A stretch of 64,000 nt of DNA from assembly GCA_024233865.1 (NCBI GenBank), contig JACKPA010000013.1:124001-188000 (forward strand), read 5' to 3'. Shown here one piece after another: positions 26,448 to 36,587 of the stretch. A model generated the notes under the pieces. It ran no database searches. It saw only the letters and a program-made list of their open reading frames with translations, and had not been told where the DNA came from. Both the position numbers and the translations under genes were made by a program. The stretch is from Leptospiraceae bacterium. GTDB lineage: Bacteria; Spirochaetota; Leptospiria; Leptospirales; Leptospiraceae. The stretch's first letter is position 1. Every line of letters begins with the position of its first letter.

Positions 26448-26923
26448 AACTTTTTGTAAAGCTAATCTTGATTATCAGTTTAGTGACTTATTGCAAGAAT
26501 TCGGAACCGGAAAATTTGATGATGGACCCGGCATTTTTGCTTATGTTGTATGAAAATTCGATATATAAAAACTATTGCCCTTCAAAAAATGCAACCTTGG
26601 ACTCAGGAACTTATACCATAACCCTAAACACAGGAGAAGAATATTGGTTTGATGTAGCGAGTAAATCATATAGAACTTATGCAATAGGAATTGCAAAATC
26701 ATCTTCAGATCAAGCCTTTACATTTTTCAATGGTGCTTGTTCTTATAATTTTACCATAACCAATCAACGTAAAACATTTACTGCTGATCAAGAAAAAAAG
26801 GTTTGGTATAGTGATAATGAGTTTGTATATTTTGATTTTATTTTTATTCCAGGAAGAGAAAACTACTTTGGAGCCATCAAAATGGCAAGTGGCAGAGGAA
26901 ATATTGTATTAAAAATACCATAG
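26444..26923 (+). CDS. Cassette gene B, unit 3, subtype 2
   Basis: A 159-aa lipoprotein of a distinct B subtype (MKLFVKLILIISLVTYC). It keeps CPSKNATLDSGTYTITLNTG and EEYWFDV but has a shorter variable region and the end IKMASGRGNIVLKIP. Its closest relative in the window is at 52829. Both are followed by the same subtype of C gene. Confidence 0.7.
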   Translation: MKLFVKLILIISLVTYCKNSEPENLMMDPAFLLMLYENSIYKNYCPSKNATLDSGTYTITLNTGEEYWFDVASKSYRTYAIGIAKSSSDQAFTFFNGACSYNFTITNQRKTFTADQEKKVWYSDNEFVYFDFIFIPGRENYFGAIKMASGRGNIVLKIP

Positions 26924-26932
26924 GAGAAAACA

Positions 26933-28336
26933 ATGAAAAAAATTATAACAATTATTTTTTTACTAACCATTATTCCTTTTTATCTATTTGCAGATAATGT
27001 ATCAAAAGGAGATTGCAATACAAGTCTGGATGACTATGACGGACAAGCTACAATCACCTTTTTAGGTGACAGTCTTGGAGACTTTGTGGACGATGCTACC
27101 TGGGGTTGGGTAGGCTGGGATGCTTATCTGTATTTTCATAGATCTGATATTCCATGGAGAGTTCAAAACCTCGCAGTAGCCGGTTGGAAAACAAATAACG
27201 TGTTTAATTATTTAAAAAACTGTACCTTACCAGGTAATCGAGATAATTTTAAAACAGCCAACCATGTTGCCTTTGAAATTGGTGGAAATGATTTTATTAC
27301 TTGGTATCCAATACTAACCTATATGCCTTGGAAATTTTCCTCTTATACCGACCCTCTTACGAATGAATGGGTAGTTGGGTCAACAGAGTATATTTTACAC
27401 AACACAAAAGCCATTATACGATTTCTGCGTCATCCTATGATTGATAAAGATGTTTTGGTTATGGGAAACTTTCCCGCTTTGAGTTATAGCCCCAGCCTTG
27501 GAAATATGGGAGACTATTTTGATATGGACAAGAAAAGACTTGATGATTTTTATCTAAAATTCCAAGAAGTGAAAGGTTCTTTACGAATGAGTCGAGAAGA
27601 CAATGCAAACCTTTTAAATGAATTTTTACAAGCCTTTAATGCCCTTGAGGAAATCCAAGAACTTCTGGTAAAACAATTTAATCTTAGGCGTGATTTTATT
27701 AACCATACTTTAGAAGAGATCGCTAATTGGAGTTTCCATACGGATATTGATCTGAGCCGAAGCAAACCGACACCAAGCGAATTAAAACAAGATTACTTAA
27801 AATGGCTTGCTATGGTAAAAGCAAATCCAACCACGATCTTAAGTTTAGGACTGTTTTTTACACAACCTGGTTTGGAACAAACAGCCATAGACGAAAGAGA
27901 ATATACAAGAAGCAGAGACAAAACATACAACGACCCAAAAGGAAACATGCCAAGTGAAACAGTTCCAACAGACCCAAGTAGAAAAGGTGGGGATTATGTT
28001 TTCTTTTTACCGCTTTATCCTTTGTTGGTGAGACAAACGGATTGCTTGAATTAGGGGACAGTGTTGGGTAGGAGAACCTGTATTTTTTAGAGATTTTTAC
28101 CAGGACATGTCAATCATTTAGGTTATACGGTGTGGTCTAGCCAAATAGCAAAAAAAGCAACCGATTTAAACTGGCAGAATCAACAACTTAGGAATGATGG
28201 AAAAGTTCATCATTTTAATTTTGAAGATCAGCCTGATATAGAAGTTGAAATTGAACCTTATCAAGCTCCACCACCTCCGTCCAATATAGACTGGTTAATA
28301 CTTCTATGTTTCATTTTTGGTCAATGTCATTTTTAA
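26933..28336 (+). pseudogene. Cassette gene C, unit 3, subtype 2, frameshifted near the end
   Basis: Nearly identical to the intact gene at 53336 (MKKIITIIFLLTIIPFYLFA signal, FLGDSLGD, NLAVAGWKT, FEIGGNDF). The frame is broken by an extra A near 28054, which creates a TAG after DCLN, and by a missing T near 28097. Block V (PGHVNHLGY) and the LLCFIFGQCHF tail follow in frame after that. A protein cut at residue 373 would lack the catalytic His. Confidence 0.75.
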
Positions 28337-28449
28337 TTTTAACAACCTTGCTTTTGGCAACCCTCAGTTCTTGCATAGAGCAAAAAGATGCCAATCCCAA
28401 TGCAATGCTCGCTCTTCTCTACCCAAGAGAAAGGGTTTACCACAGATGA
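28306..28449 (+). pseudogene. Truncated cassette gene D, unit 3
   Basis: The subtype 2 D start (MFHFWSMSFLILTTLLLATL) runs to LLALLYPRE and is then fused to the dispersed repeat with the same join as at 25556, giving a 47-aa product. E is missing from this unit. Confidence 0.72.
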
Positions 28450-28466
28450 ACACCGATGTACACAGA
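28436..28466. repeat. Dispersed repeat at the D-truncation junction, unit 3
   Basis: The same fused repeat as at 25680 (CCACAGATGAACACCGATG). The shared endpoint shows that units 2 and 3 inherited one deletion event. Confidence 0.65.
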
Positions 28467-28492
28467 TTTTCAGTAATCAAAGGAGAATAACC

Positions 28493-29206
28493 ATGAAAAA
28501 ACTTATTATAATTTGCAAGAAGATAATCCTCTACGGCTTTTTGTCTTTATCTATTGCCGTATCCGGACTTGTCCTTGTTGCTTGTATGAAACAAAAGAGT
28601 CCCACATTCTTTCCAATTGCTCTTTTGGGTTCCAAAGTAGAACCATACACCTACGAAGACATAGGATTAACACCCGAAAACCAAGCTCCCGACAAAGATG
28701 TTACCAACACCAAAGAGCCAAGCATTCCTCTTATGTCCGATACGGAACGGACTGCAATCAAATCTTATGTGGAGGAAATGGGAAGTATGGACATGATGAC
28801 GGAAGAATATTGGAAAAAAACTTCTCGTAATTCTATGAAAGTATTATCAGAAAATCAATACTCCGATGAGGAGATCAAAAACCATTTAGATAATTTATTG
28901 GTAGACGACGTACCAATACCTGATCCATTCCGTGATTCCCTGGAAGAAGTTCTCAGAAGAGAGTCAGCGGCGGCTGACCGATACTATGATGGTATCAAAG
29001 AAGAATTCCCAAACCTTAGCAACGAACACTTGATCCAAATCCGGATTCACCTGACACTTGCATTAGTCTTACTCAGATTCCAGAAGGACTACAATGACCC
29101 AAATGGACTCACACCAGAAATACTTGATATGGCAAAGGACAAAGCCGTCAAGTTTCGACAGGTGATAAATACGGAACTTGTAAAAAGAGGAGTGACAAGT
29201 TTATGA
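28493..29206 (+). CDS. Cassette gene A, unit 4
   Basis: A 237-aa copy starting after AAAGGAGAATAACC. The middle block SRNSMKVLSENQYSDEEIKN and DDVPIPDPFRDSLEE is shared with the unit 5 copy at 32552 and differs from units 1, 2, 6 and 9. ATGA overlap with B. Confidence 0.7.
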   Translation: MKKLIIICKKIILYGFLSLSIAVSGLVLVACMKQKSPTFFPIALLGSKVEPYTYEDIGLTPENQAPDKDVTNTKEPSIPLMSDTERTAIKSYVEEMGSMDMMTEEYWKKTSRNSMKVLSENQYSDEEIKNHLDNLLVDDVPIPDPFRDSLEEVLRRESAAADRYYDGIKEEFPNLSNEHLIQIRIHLTLALVLLRFQKDYNDPNGLTPEILDMAKDKAVKFRQVINTELVKRGVTSL

Positions 29207-29691
29207 AAAGTTTATTATGTATCCTTGTTATATCCCTTTCATTTCATAACTGTTGGAATCAAGAAACTCCAGAGGATAGATATGCAAAAAAGCTTAGTTT
29301 GTTATTCTTTCTTGATATTTATCTTTGGATAAACGTGTGTCCACCTAAAAATGCTACTTTAACACAAGGCATACATACAATTACTCTAAACGAAGGAGAG
29401 GAATATTGGTTTAATATTAAGGATGTAAAGCCTTCATTTAGTTTTGATATTTATGATTTGGGAATAGCAGAGTCATCCGGACAAACTATAAGTGTCGGAG
29501 ACCCTAATTGTCTAAAAAATCAACAAATTACAAACCCATCTTCCAAAGCAAAAGCGGAGGGGGAAAAACCTATGTATTATAAAGATGGTTTTGGAATATA
29601 TCGCTTTATATTATCAGGAAGTGATACTGATTTAGTTGGAATAAAATCTACTTTAGGTTCAGGCGAAGTGAAAATCAAAGTGCCATATTAA
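29203..29691 (+). CDS. Cassette gene B, unit 4
   Basis: A 162-aa lipoprotein (signal ending SFHNC, then WNQETPEDRYAKK). It has its own variable part (DVKPSFSFDIYDLGIAESSG) and ends VKIKVPY, one residue longer than most. C follows after 16 nt with a GAAGGAG site. Confidence 0.7.
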   Translation: MKSLLCILVISLSFHNCWNQETPEDRYAKKLSLLFFLDIYLWINVCPPKNATLTQGIHTITLNEGEEYWFNIKDVKPSFSFDIYDLGIAESSGQTISVGDPNCLKNQQITNPSSKAKAEGEKPMYYKDGFGIYRFILSGSDTDLVGIKSTLGSGEVKIKVPY

Positions 29692-29707
29692 GAAGGAGAA
29701 TTGAACA

Positions 29708-31144
29708 ATGAAAAAATTTATTATTATATTGATATGTTTTTTACAAATGCAAAATATACAATCAGACAGTGTTAAAAATATAACGGAAGGGTGTAATCCG
29801 GATATTAAAGACAGAGGAGAGAATACGTTTTTAACGTTTTATGGCGACAGTCTTGGTGACCTTGTGGACTTGCCTACGCACGGATTAGTTGGTTGGGATG
29901 CTTACTTAGGTTTTTTCAGACCGGATTTTGACCCACTAGGATGGAGAATTCAAAACTTTGCAGTTATAGGTTGGACTACAAGAAGTATTTATAATGCTCT
30001 AAAGGAATGTTTAAAAAGTAAAGAAGCTCGCAAAGAGTTTAAAATGTCCAATACGATTGCAATGGAAATCGGCGGGAACGACATGGTAAACTACACTCCC
30101 CTATTGATATTTATGCCATGGAAGTATTGGACATATAGGGACCCAACAACCAACAAGGATGTCAAAGGAGTGGTTGATGTCGTTATTTACAACATCAAAG
30201 TTCTAATCTACTTTTTCCGTCATCCGCTAATAGACAAAAACGTTCTTGTTATGGGTAACTTTCCTTCTTTGAGTTATAGCCCAACTCTAGGACATGTAGG
30301 AGATTACTTCTCTGCTTTTCAACACATGACCGATATATTTTATCAAAAATGGACTGAAACGGTTCCACCTTTAAATATCCAAAGGGACGATCAATTTGAA
30401 AACGCTCAAATACAAAAGGAGCTTACAATAGATATTTGGAAAAAATTGCTCGAAATTATAGGGTCACCAGCAAATTTAATCGAAGATTTATTCGGACCTC
30501 AATTTACAACTAAATTTGTCCATTTTTTGGAGGAAGTCATTCCAAAGAAAGAAAAGATACCAGATGCAATAGAACCTTTTCAAACTAATGCACCGGATTG
30601 GTATTTCAAATGGGTTTATCATACCTACCGTAATCCCACTACTGCCATAAGTTTTGGCTTGTATCTGATGCAACCTGGCTTGGAGTCTCTTGCAATGGAT
30701 TTGCGAGAGAAAACGCGAAATTGGGATAGAACATTTACCTACAAAGAAGACAATACACAAACATATACAGCCCAAAATCGCAAAGGTGGGGACTATGTTC
30801 ATTTTTTACCTCTTTACCATACTCTAGTAAGAAAATATGATTGTAGTGCTTATTTGTATTGTTGGGTAGGACAACCAATGTATTACAGAGACGCTACGCC
30901 TGGTCATATAAATCATTTTGGTTATTACGTTTGGGCTAATGCTCTTTCTCAAAAGATTGAAGACCTTGGTTGGCATAATGATAGGGATTTACGTTTTGGT
31001 GGAGCACCTCAAGACCCTGGATTTGAAATGCCAATTGAGCCAGAAGATGAAAAGGGAAATAAGTTAGGAACGGAAACATTGGAAACTACCGATATAGACT
31101 TTATGTTACTCTTATGCTTCTTTTTCGGCAGTTGCCACTTCTAA
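29708..31144 (+). CDS. Cassette gene C, unit 4: intact SGNH-type hydrolase
   Basis: A 478-aa intact copy. It carries FYGDSLGD, NFAVIGWTT, MEIGGNDM and RDATPGHINHFGYY. The insert between the MGNFPSLSYSPTLG strand and block V is unlike that of unit 1 (AFQHMTDIFYQKWTETVPPL). The segment from IEPFQTNAPDWYFKW to the end is the same as in the C gene of unit 5, so the two share a recent converted 3' half. The tail LLLCFFFGSCHF overlaps gene D. Confidence 0.82.
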   Translation: MKKFIIILICFLQMQNIQSDSVKNITEGCNPDIKDRGENTFLTFYGDSLGDLVDLPTHGLVGWDAYLGFFRPDFDPLGWRIQNFAVIGWTTRSIYNALKECLKSKEARKEFKMSNTIAMEIGGNDMVNYTPLLIFMPWKYWTYRDPTTNKDVKGVVDVVIYNIKVLIYFFRHPLIDKNVLVMGNFPSLSYSPTLGHVGDYFSAFQHMTDIFYQKWTETVPPLNIQRDDQFENAQIQKELTIDIWKKLLEIIGSPANLIEDLFGPQFTTKFVHFLEEVIPKKEKIPDAIEPFQTNAPDWYFKWVYHTYRNPTTAISFGLYLMQPGLESLAMDLREKTRNWDRTFTYKEDNTQTYTAQNRKGGDYVHFLPLYHTLVRKYDCSAYLYCWVGQPMYYRDATPGHINHFGYYVWANALSQKIEDLGWHNDRDLRFGGAPQDPGFEMPIEPEDEKGNKLGTETLETTDIDFMLLLCFFFGSCHF

Positions 31145-31830
31145 CAACCTTGGTATTGGCAACTTTCAGTTCTTGCATAGAGCAAAAAGATGCCAATCCT
31201 AACGCCTTACTTGCTCTTCTCTACCCAAGAGAAGTTGTAGAAGAATCCTATACCCTCACAAAAGATTGGAACGGTTGTATGATGACATTCCAAAAAGGCA
31301 CAACAAAACTCTCCTTTTGCTTTGAAGTTCCAAGAAAATCCTGCAAACCTTCTTATTTTATCAACATCCCCGATTCGCAAACACTCCAAAATAGAAAAGA
31401 CGACCTCTCTTTCCTTGCACTGAATTTTATAAACTGTACGTCTTATACTTCTTCTTTAAGTAATCTCTATGATACTATCCAACCTCCAGCATCCACATTT
31501 ATCGAGAGAATAAGTTCTTATCCGGGACCAATGAATGAAAGTGATTTCACGGTAACGTATCGTGAAAATTGTTCTTACAACACTATCAAGGTAGAACAAA
31601 ATACGGGTTTTCAAAGGTTTTTCACCAGTGATGAGTTTACCTCACAAAACAGAATCGAAGCCGAACTTGGCTGGATGAACGGAACGACAAAACAATGCCT
31701 GATTGATTTGAGCCAATCACAAACAACGATTGACTTAAGCTTTGCCGTAAGAAGCAAGACGATTCTACCGGGTGCGGTGTGCTCGCTTGTTTCCGGTTCG
31801 AGTATTGCGACTTGTCCATGGAGTAAATAA
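31114..31830 (+). CDS. Cassette gene D, unit 4
   Basis: A 238-aa copy, almost identical to unit 1 (changes such as FTNC to FINC and VFGSS to VSGSS). All eight additional cysteines are kept. It starts inside gene C. Confidence 0.68.
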   Translation: MLLFRQLPLLTTLVLATFSSCIEQKDANPNALLALLYPREVVEESYTLTKDWNGCMMTFQKGTTKLSFCFEVPRKSCKPSYFINIPDSQTLQNRKDDLSFLALNFINCTSYTSSLSNLYDTIQPPASTFIERISSYPGPMNESDFTVTYRENCSYNTIKVEQNTGFQRFFTSDEFTSQNRIEAELGWMNGTTKQCLIDLSQSQTTIDLSFAVRSKTILPGAVCSLVSGSSIATCPWSK

Positions 31831-31840
31831 AAGAAAAAGG

Positions 31841-31876
31841 GTTTACCACAGATGGACACAGATAAACACCGATGGA
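31841..31876. repeat. Dispersed repeat between D and E, unit 4
   Basis: GTTTACCACAGATGGACACA and the rest of the element are the same as at 20600. Confidence 0.65.
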
Positions 31877-31884
31877 TTTGAGAG

Positions 31885-32523
31885 ATGAGACGTTTTGTTT
31901 TAGGAGTATTGCTTTTTATTGGACTGAATTGTGCGAGTAAATCGGGTGAAAACATTGATGCGTTTTTCTGGTTGTGGCTTTATAATATCGGTGATGAAAC
32001 ATCTTACAAAGAATGCGCTGCCAATTCATGGAAGAATCCGCATGAATTCGTTGACAAGAAAGGCGATGTAAAAATAGGGGCTTACCAAATGGTTACGGGA
32101 GATGTTGGCTTTCTTGATTTGACAGGTGGAAAGATAGAAAAGACGGATGATTTCCTTTACATGGATATGGAAGTAGCATCACTTCCGGAAAGTCTTCCCA
32201 TAAACCAAGTGGATCAAGACCCAATTCCCGAATACGAATGGACGTATAGGTTTGAAAAAGACGAGAATCGTTATACAATCGGAATTATCCATTCACCTGA
32301 AGGTTTGAAATCGAGTCAAAATACAAAAGACTTTCCGGTTTTGGTTTTAAAGAACAATTCCAATATCGGAGCATGTAGCCCGCTTGGAGTGCAGAGTAAT
32401 GTTTACAAGTTTTCTTGCGATTTGAACGCTTTACCGGAATTGAAGGAAATAGATGAAAGTTATACTTTTAACGTTATACTGCGTTATCGAACAAACAACG
32501 CTGTTTTTAAAGACTGTTATTGA
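31885..32523 (+). CDS. Cassette gene E, unit 4
   Basis: A 212-aa copy differing from unit 1 in only a few residues (KECAANSW in place of KECGGNSW, PESL for PESI). Signal and four cysteines unchanged. Gene A of unit 5 begins 28 nt later. Confidence 0.66.
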   Translation: MRRFVLGVLLFIGLNCASKSGENIDAFFWLWLYNIGDETSYKECAANSWKNPHEFVDKKGDVKIGAYQMVTGDVGFLDLTGGKIEKTDDFLYMDMEVASLPESLPINQVDQDPIPEYEWTYRFEKDENRYTIGIIHSPEGLKSSQNTKDFPVLVLKNNSNIGACSPLGVQSNVYKFSCDLNALPELKEIDESYTFNVILRYRTNNAVFKDCY

Positions 32524-32551
32524 AATCTAATTTATCAAAGGAGAATAAACC

Positions 32552-33265
32552 ATGAAAAAACTTATTATAATTTGCAAGAAGATCATCCTCTACGGCTTTG
32601 TGTCTTTATCTATTACCGTATCCGGACTTATCCTTGTTGCTTGTATGAAACAAAAGAGTCCCACATTCTTTCCAATCGCTCTTTTGGGTTCCAAAGTAGA
32701 ACCATACACCTACGAAGACATAGGGTTAACACCGGAAAACCAAGCTCCCGACAAGGATGTCACCAACACCAGAGAACCAAGTATTCCTCTTATGTCCGAT
32801 ACGGAACGGGCTGCAATTAAGTCTTATGTGGAGGAAATGGGAAGTATGGACATGATGACGGAAGAATATTGGAAAAAAACTTCTCGTAATTCTATGAAAG
32901 TATTATCAGAAAATCAATACTCCGATGAGGAGATCAAAAACCATTTAGATAATTTATTGGTAGACGACGTACCAATACCTGATCCATTCCGTGATTCCCT
33001 GGAAGAAGTTCTCAGAAGAGAGTCAGCGGCGGCTGACCGATACTATGATGGTATCAAAGAAGAATTCCCAAACCTTAGCAACGAACACTTGATCCAAATC
33101 CGGATTCACCTGACACTTGCATTAGTCTTACTCAGATTCCAGAAGGACTACAATGATCCAAATGGACTCACGCCAGAAATACTTGATATGGCAAAGGACA
33201 AAGCCGTCAAGTTTCGACAGGTGATAAATACGGAACTTGTAAAAAGAGGAGTGACGAGTTTATGA
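32552..33265 (+). CDS. Cassette gene A, unit 5
   Basis: A 237-aa copy combining a slightly different signal (FVSLSITVSGLILVAC) with the unit 4 type middle (SRNSMKVLSENQYSDEE). This is an example of segment shuffling between A alleles. Confidence 0.7.
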   Translation: MKKLIIICKKIILYGFVSLSITVSGLILVACMKQKSPTFFPIALLGSKVEPYTYEDIGLTPENQAPDKDVTNTREPSIPLMSDTERAAIKSYVEEMGSMDMMTEEYWKKTSRNSMKVLSENQYSDEEIKNHLDNLLVDDVPIPDPFRDSLEEVLRRESAAADRYYDGIKEEFPNLSNEHLIQIRIHLTLALVLLRFQKDYNDPNGLTPEILDMAKDKAVKFRQVINTELVKRGVTSL

Positions 33266-33741
33266 AAAGTTTATTATGTATCCTTGTTATATCTCTTTCA
33301 TTCCATAACTGTAAAACAGAAAAAAGTTCAGCAGAAAAAATGGGAGAACTATTTCTAAACTTGGTTCTGATAGATAGCTATCTGTGGGTAAATGTCTGCC
33401 CCGCAAAAAATGCAACCTTAACACAAGGTACGCACACAATTACTCTAAGTGAAGGAGAAGAATACTGGTTTGACGTGAGTACGAATAGTGAACCTTTTAG
33501 TAGTTATTCGAAATCCTATTTTATAGGAATATCAGAATCATCTGGACAAACTTTGAGTATAGGCAATCCTACTTGTAATAGAAATAAACAAATTTTTAAC
33601 CCTTCTCAAGCAAAAGCAGAAGGTGAAGAAGAGGATTATATCCTTAAAAATGGAATAAAAGAATATCTTTTAGGATTTAAAAATAGTATAGCTGGGATCA
33701 AATCAACAGGTTCTGGCGATATAGTAATAAAAGTACCATAA
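33262..33741 (+). CDS. Cassette gene B, unit 5
   Basis: A 159-aa lipoprotein. Residues after the signal to VSTNSEP match the copy at 22812, while the following segment (FSSYSKSYFIGISESSG) and the region after QAKAEGEE differ. It lacks one Ser in the terminal GIKSTGSGDIVIKVP. Confidence 0.7.
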   Translation: MKSLLCILVISLSFHNCKTEKSSAEKMGELFLNLVLIDSYLWVNVCPAKNATLTQGTHTITLSEGEEYWFDVSTNSEPFSSYSKSYFIGISESSGQTLSIGNPTCNRNKQIFNPSQAKAEGEEEDYILKNGIKEYLLGFKNSIAGIKSTGSGDIVIKVP

Positions 33742-33757
33742 TACAAAGGAGAAAAAA

Positions 33758-35168
33758 ATGAAAAAGTTGATAATTATATTGATATGTTTTTTAGGAATTC
33801 AATCTTTGCAGACAGACAGCATTGGGAATATACAGGAAAACTGCGAAACCCAGATAAAAGATAGGGATCAAAACGCCTTTATAACATTCTATGGAGACAG
33901 TCTTGGTGATTTTGTGGATTTCCCTGCTTATGGATTTGTAGGTTGGGACGCTTATCTGGGCTTTTGGAAACCGGATATTGATTGGAGAGTGCAGAACTTT
34001 GCCATAGCCGGTTGGACAACACAAAGTATTTTTGATGGTTTAACAAAATGTCTGACTGAACAAACTAGAGAACAACGCACAAAGTTTGTCACGTCCAATC
34101 ATATCGCTTTGGAAGTTGGTGGAAACGATTTTCTAAATATGACACCTACTTTGATATTTATGCCATGGAAGTATTGGTCATACACAGACCCGACTACTGG
34201 AAAAGAGGTAAAAGGTGCTGTGGATGTAACTTTGCACAACATCAAAGTTTTGATTTACTATTTTCGGCATCCGCTAATTGACAAAGACGTGTTGGTTATG
34301 GGGAATTTCCCTGGTCTAACTTATAGTCCAACTTTAGGAAATATCGGTGATTATTTCGATGGGGTAAAATCTTTAGGTGATGTCATGTATCAAAAATGGA
34401 ATGAAAAAGTCGGTCCTATTGATGTAGTGGCAAATTATCAAAAACAAAATTTAGAAACTTTAATGGATATTGCAAAAGAAGTTTTGGAATCAACTTTCTA
34501 TGTGGCAACAGCTTTGTTCGGTTCACAAGTTGGTGAAACATTAGACTCGTTCTTAGATGGAATATTCCCTAACAAAGAAAAGATACCAGGTGCGATAGAA
34601 CCTTTTCAAACTAATGCACCGGATTGGTATTTCAAATGGGTTTATCATACCTACCGTAATCCCACTACTGCCATAAGTTTTGGCTTGTATCTGATGCAAC
34701 CTGGCTTGGAGTCTCTTGCAATGGATTTGCGAGAGAAAACGAAATTGGGATAGAACATTTACCTACAAAGAAGACAATACACAAACATATACAGCCCAAA
34801 ATCGCAAAGGTGGGGACTATGTTCATTTTTTACCTCTTTACCATACTCTAGTAAGAAAATATGATTGTAGTGCTTATTTGTATTGTTGGGTAGGACAACC
34901 AATGTATTACAGAGACGCTACGCCTGGTCATATAAATCATTTTGGTTATTACGTTTGGGCTAATGCTCTTTCTCAAAAGATTGAAGACCTTGGTTGGCAT
35001 AATGATAGGGATTTACGTTTTGGTGGAGCACCTCAAGACCCTGGATTTGAAATGCCAATTGAGCCAGAAGATGAAAAGGGAAATAAGTTAGGAACGGAAA
35101 CATTGGAAACTACCGATATAGACTTTATGTTACTCTTATGCTTCTTTTTCGGCAGTTGTCACTTCTAA
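33758..35168 (+). pseudogene. Cassette gene C, unit 5, two-base deletion
   Basis: The first 330 residues are open (FYGDSLGD, NFAIAGWTT, LEVGGNDF). Relative to unit 4, a CG dinucleotide is missing near 34741 (AAAACGAAATT instead of AAAACGCGAAATT), so translation stops just after REKTKLG. The rest, including RDATPGHINHFGYY, is in another frame and ends at 35168. Unlike most frameshifts in the array this one is not in a homopolymer, so real decay is more likely. Confidence 0.75.
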
Positions 35169-35854
35169 CAACCTTGGTATTGGCAACTTTCAGTTCTTGC
35201 ATAGAGCAAAAAGATGCCAATCCCAATGCGATGCTCGCTCTTCTCTACCCAAGAGAAGTTGTAGAAGAATCCTATATCCTCACAAAAGATTGGAACGGCT
35301 GTATGATGACATTCCAAAAAGGCACAACAAAACTCTCCTTTTGCTTTGAAGTTCCAAGAGAATCCTGTAAACCTTCTTATTTTATCAACATTCCAGACTC
35401 TCAAACACTCCAAAACAGAAAAGACGACCTCTCTTTCCTTGCACTGAATTTTACAAACTGCACGTCTTATACTTCTTCTTTAAGTAATCTCTATGATACT
35501 ATCCAACCTCCAGCATCTACGTTTATCGAGAGAATAAGTTCTTATCCGGGACCAATGAATGAAAGTGATTTCACGGTAACGTATCGTGAAAATTGTTCTT
35601 ACAACACTATCAAGGTAGAACAAAATGCGGGTTTTCAAAGGTTTTTCACCAGTGATGAGTTTACCTCACAAAACAGAATCGAAGCCGAACTTGGTTGGAT
35701 GAACGGAACAACCGAACAATGCCTGATTGATTTGAGCCAATCACAAACAACGATTGACTTAAGCTTTGCCGTAAGAAACAAAACGATATTACCTGGTGCA
35801 GTGTGCTCTCTTGTTTCCGGTTCGAGTATTGCGACTTGTCCATGGAGCAAGTAG
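35138..35854 (+). CDS. Cassette gene D, unit 5
   Basis: A 238-aa intact copy of the allele with YILTKDWNG, PRESCKPS and RNKTILPG, shared with units 9 and 10. Eight cysteines conserved. Overlaps the end of the broken C gene, so its translation may suffer if it depends on C being read through. Confidence 0.66.
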   Translation: MLLFRQLSLLTTLVLATFSSCIEQKDANPNAMLALLYPREVVEESYILTKDWNGCMMTFQKGTTKLSFCFEVPRESCKPSYFINIPDSQTLQNRKDDLSFLALNFTNCTSYTSSLSNLYDTIQPPASTFIERISSYPGPMNESDFTVTYRENCSYNTIKVEQNAGFQRFFTSDEFTSQNRIEAELGWMNGTTEQCLIDLSQSQTTIDLSFAVRNKTILPGAVCSLVSGSSIATCPWSK

Positions 35855-35871
35855 AACAGAAAGGTTTTCAC

Positions 35872-35903
35872 CACAGATAGACACGGATAAACACCGATTA
35901 GGA
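35872..35903. repeat. Dispersed repeat between D and E, unit 5, diverged
   Basis: TTCACCACAGATAGACACGG then ATAAACACCGATTAGG is a diverged copy of the repeat at 20600, placed before an E gene with a different 5' end. Confidence 0.6.
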
Positions 35904-35915
35904 TGAAGTTTATAT

Positions 35916-36560
35916 ATGAAATATGCTTGTTTTGTTTTTATTATTTTTGTAGTTTTGAACTTTAATTGTGCGAATGGTTCAAACGGAAAAGGTGATAAAA
36001 TATTTTGGTTGTGGTTTTACAATATTGGTGATGAAACATCTTACAAAGAATGCGCTGCCAATTCATGGAAGAATCCGCATGAATTCGTTGACAAGAAAGG
36101 CGATGTAAAAATAGGGGCTTACCAAATGGTTACGGGAGATGTTGGCTTTCTTGATTTGACAGGTGGAAAGATAGAAAAGACGGATGATTTCCTTTACATG
36201 GATATGGAAGTAGCATCACTTCCGGAAAGTCTTCCCATAAACCAAGTGGATCAAGACCCAATTCCCGAATACGAATGGACGTATAGGTTTGAAAAAGACG
36301 AGAATCGTTATACAATCGGAATTATCCATTCACCTGAAGGTTTGAAATCAAGTCAAAATACAAAAGACTTTCCGGTTTTGGTTTTAAAGAACAATTCCAA
36401 TATCGGAGCATGTAGCCCGCTTGGAGTGCAGAGTAATGTTTACAAGTTTTCTTGCGATTTGAACGCTTTACCGGAATTGAAGGAAATAGATGAAAGTTAT
36501 ACTTTTAACGTTATACTGCGTTATCGAACAAACAACGCTGTTTTTAAAGACTGTTATTGA
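35916..36560 (+). CDS. Cassette gene E, unit 5, with replaced signal peptide
   Basis: A 214-aa copy. The first ~35 residues (MKYACFVFIIFVVLNFNC, ANGSNGKGDKI) are unrelated to the other E genes. From IGDETSYKECAANSW onward it is identical to the unit 4 copy. The lipobox (NFNC) is preserved in function, so a recombination has swapped the signal and mature start while keeping a lipoprotein. Confidence 0.68.
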   Translation: MKYACFVFIIFVVLNFNCANGSNGKGDKIFWLWFYNIGDETSYKECAANSWKNPHEFVDKKGDVKIGAYQMVTGDVGFLDLTGGKIEKTDDFLYMDMEVASLPESLPINQVDQDPIPEYEWTYRFEKDENRYTIGIIHSPEGLKSSQNTKDFPVLVLKNNSNIGACSPLGVQSNVYKFSCDLNALPELKEIDESYTFNVILRYRTNNAVFKDCY

Positions 36561-36587
36561 AATCTAATTAACCAAAGGAGAATAACC

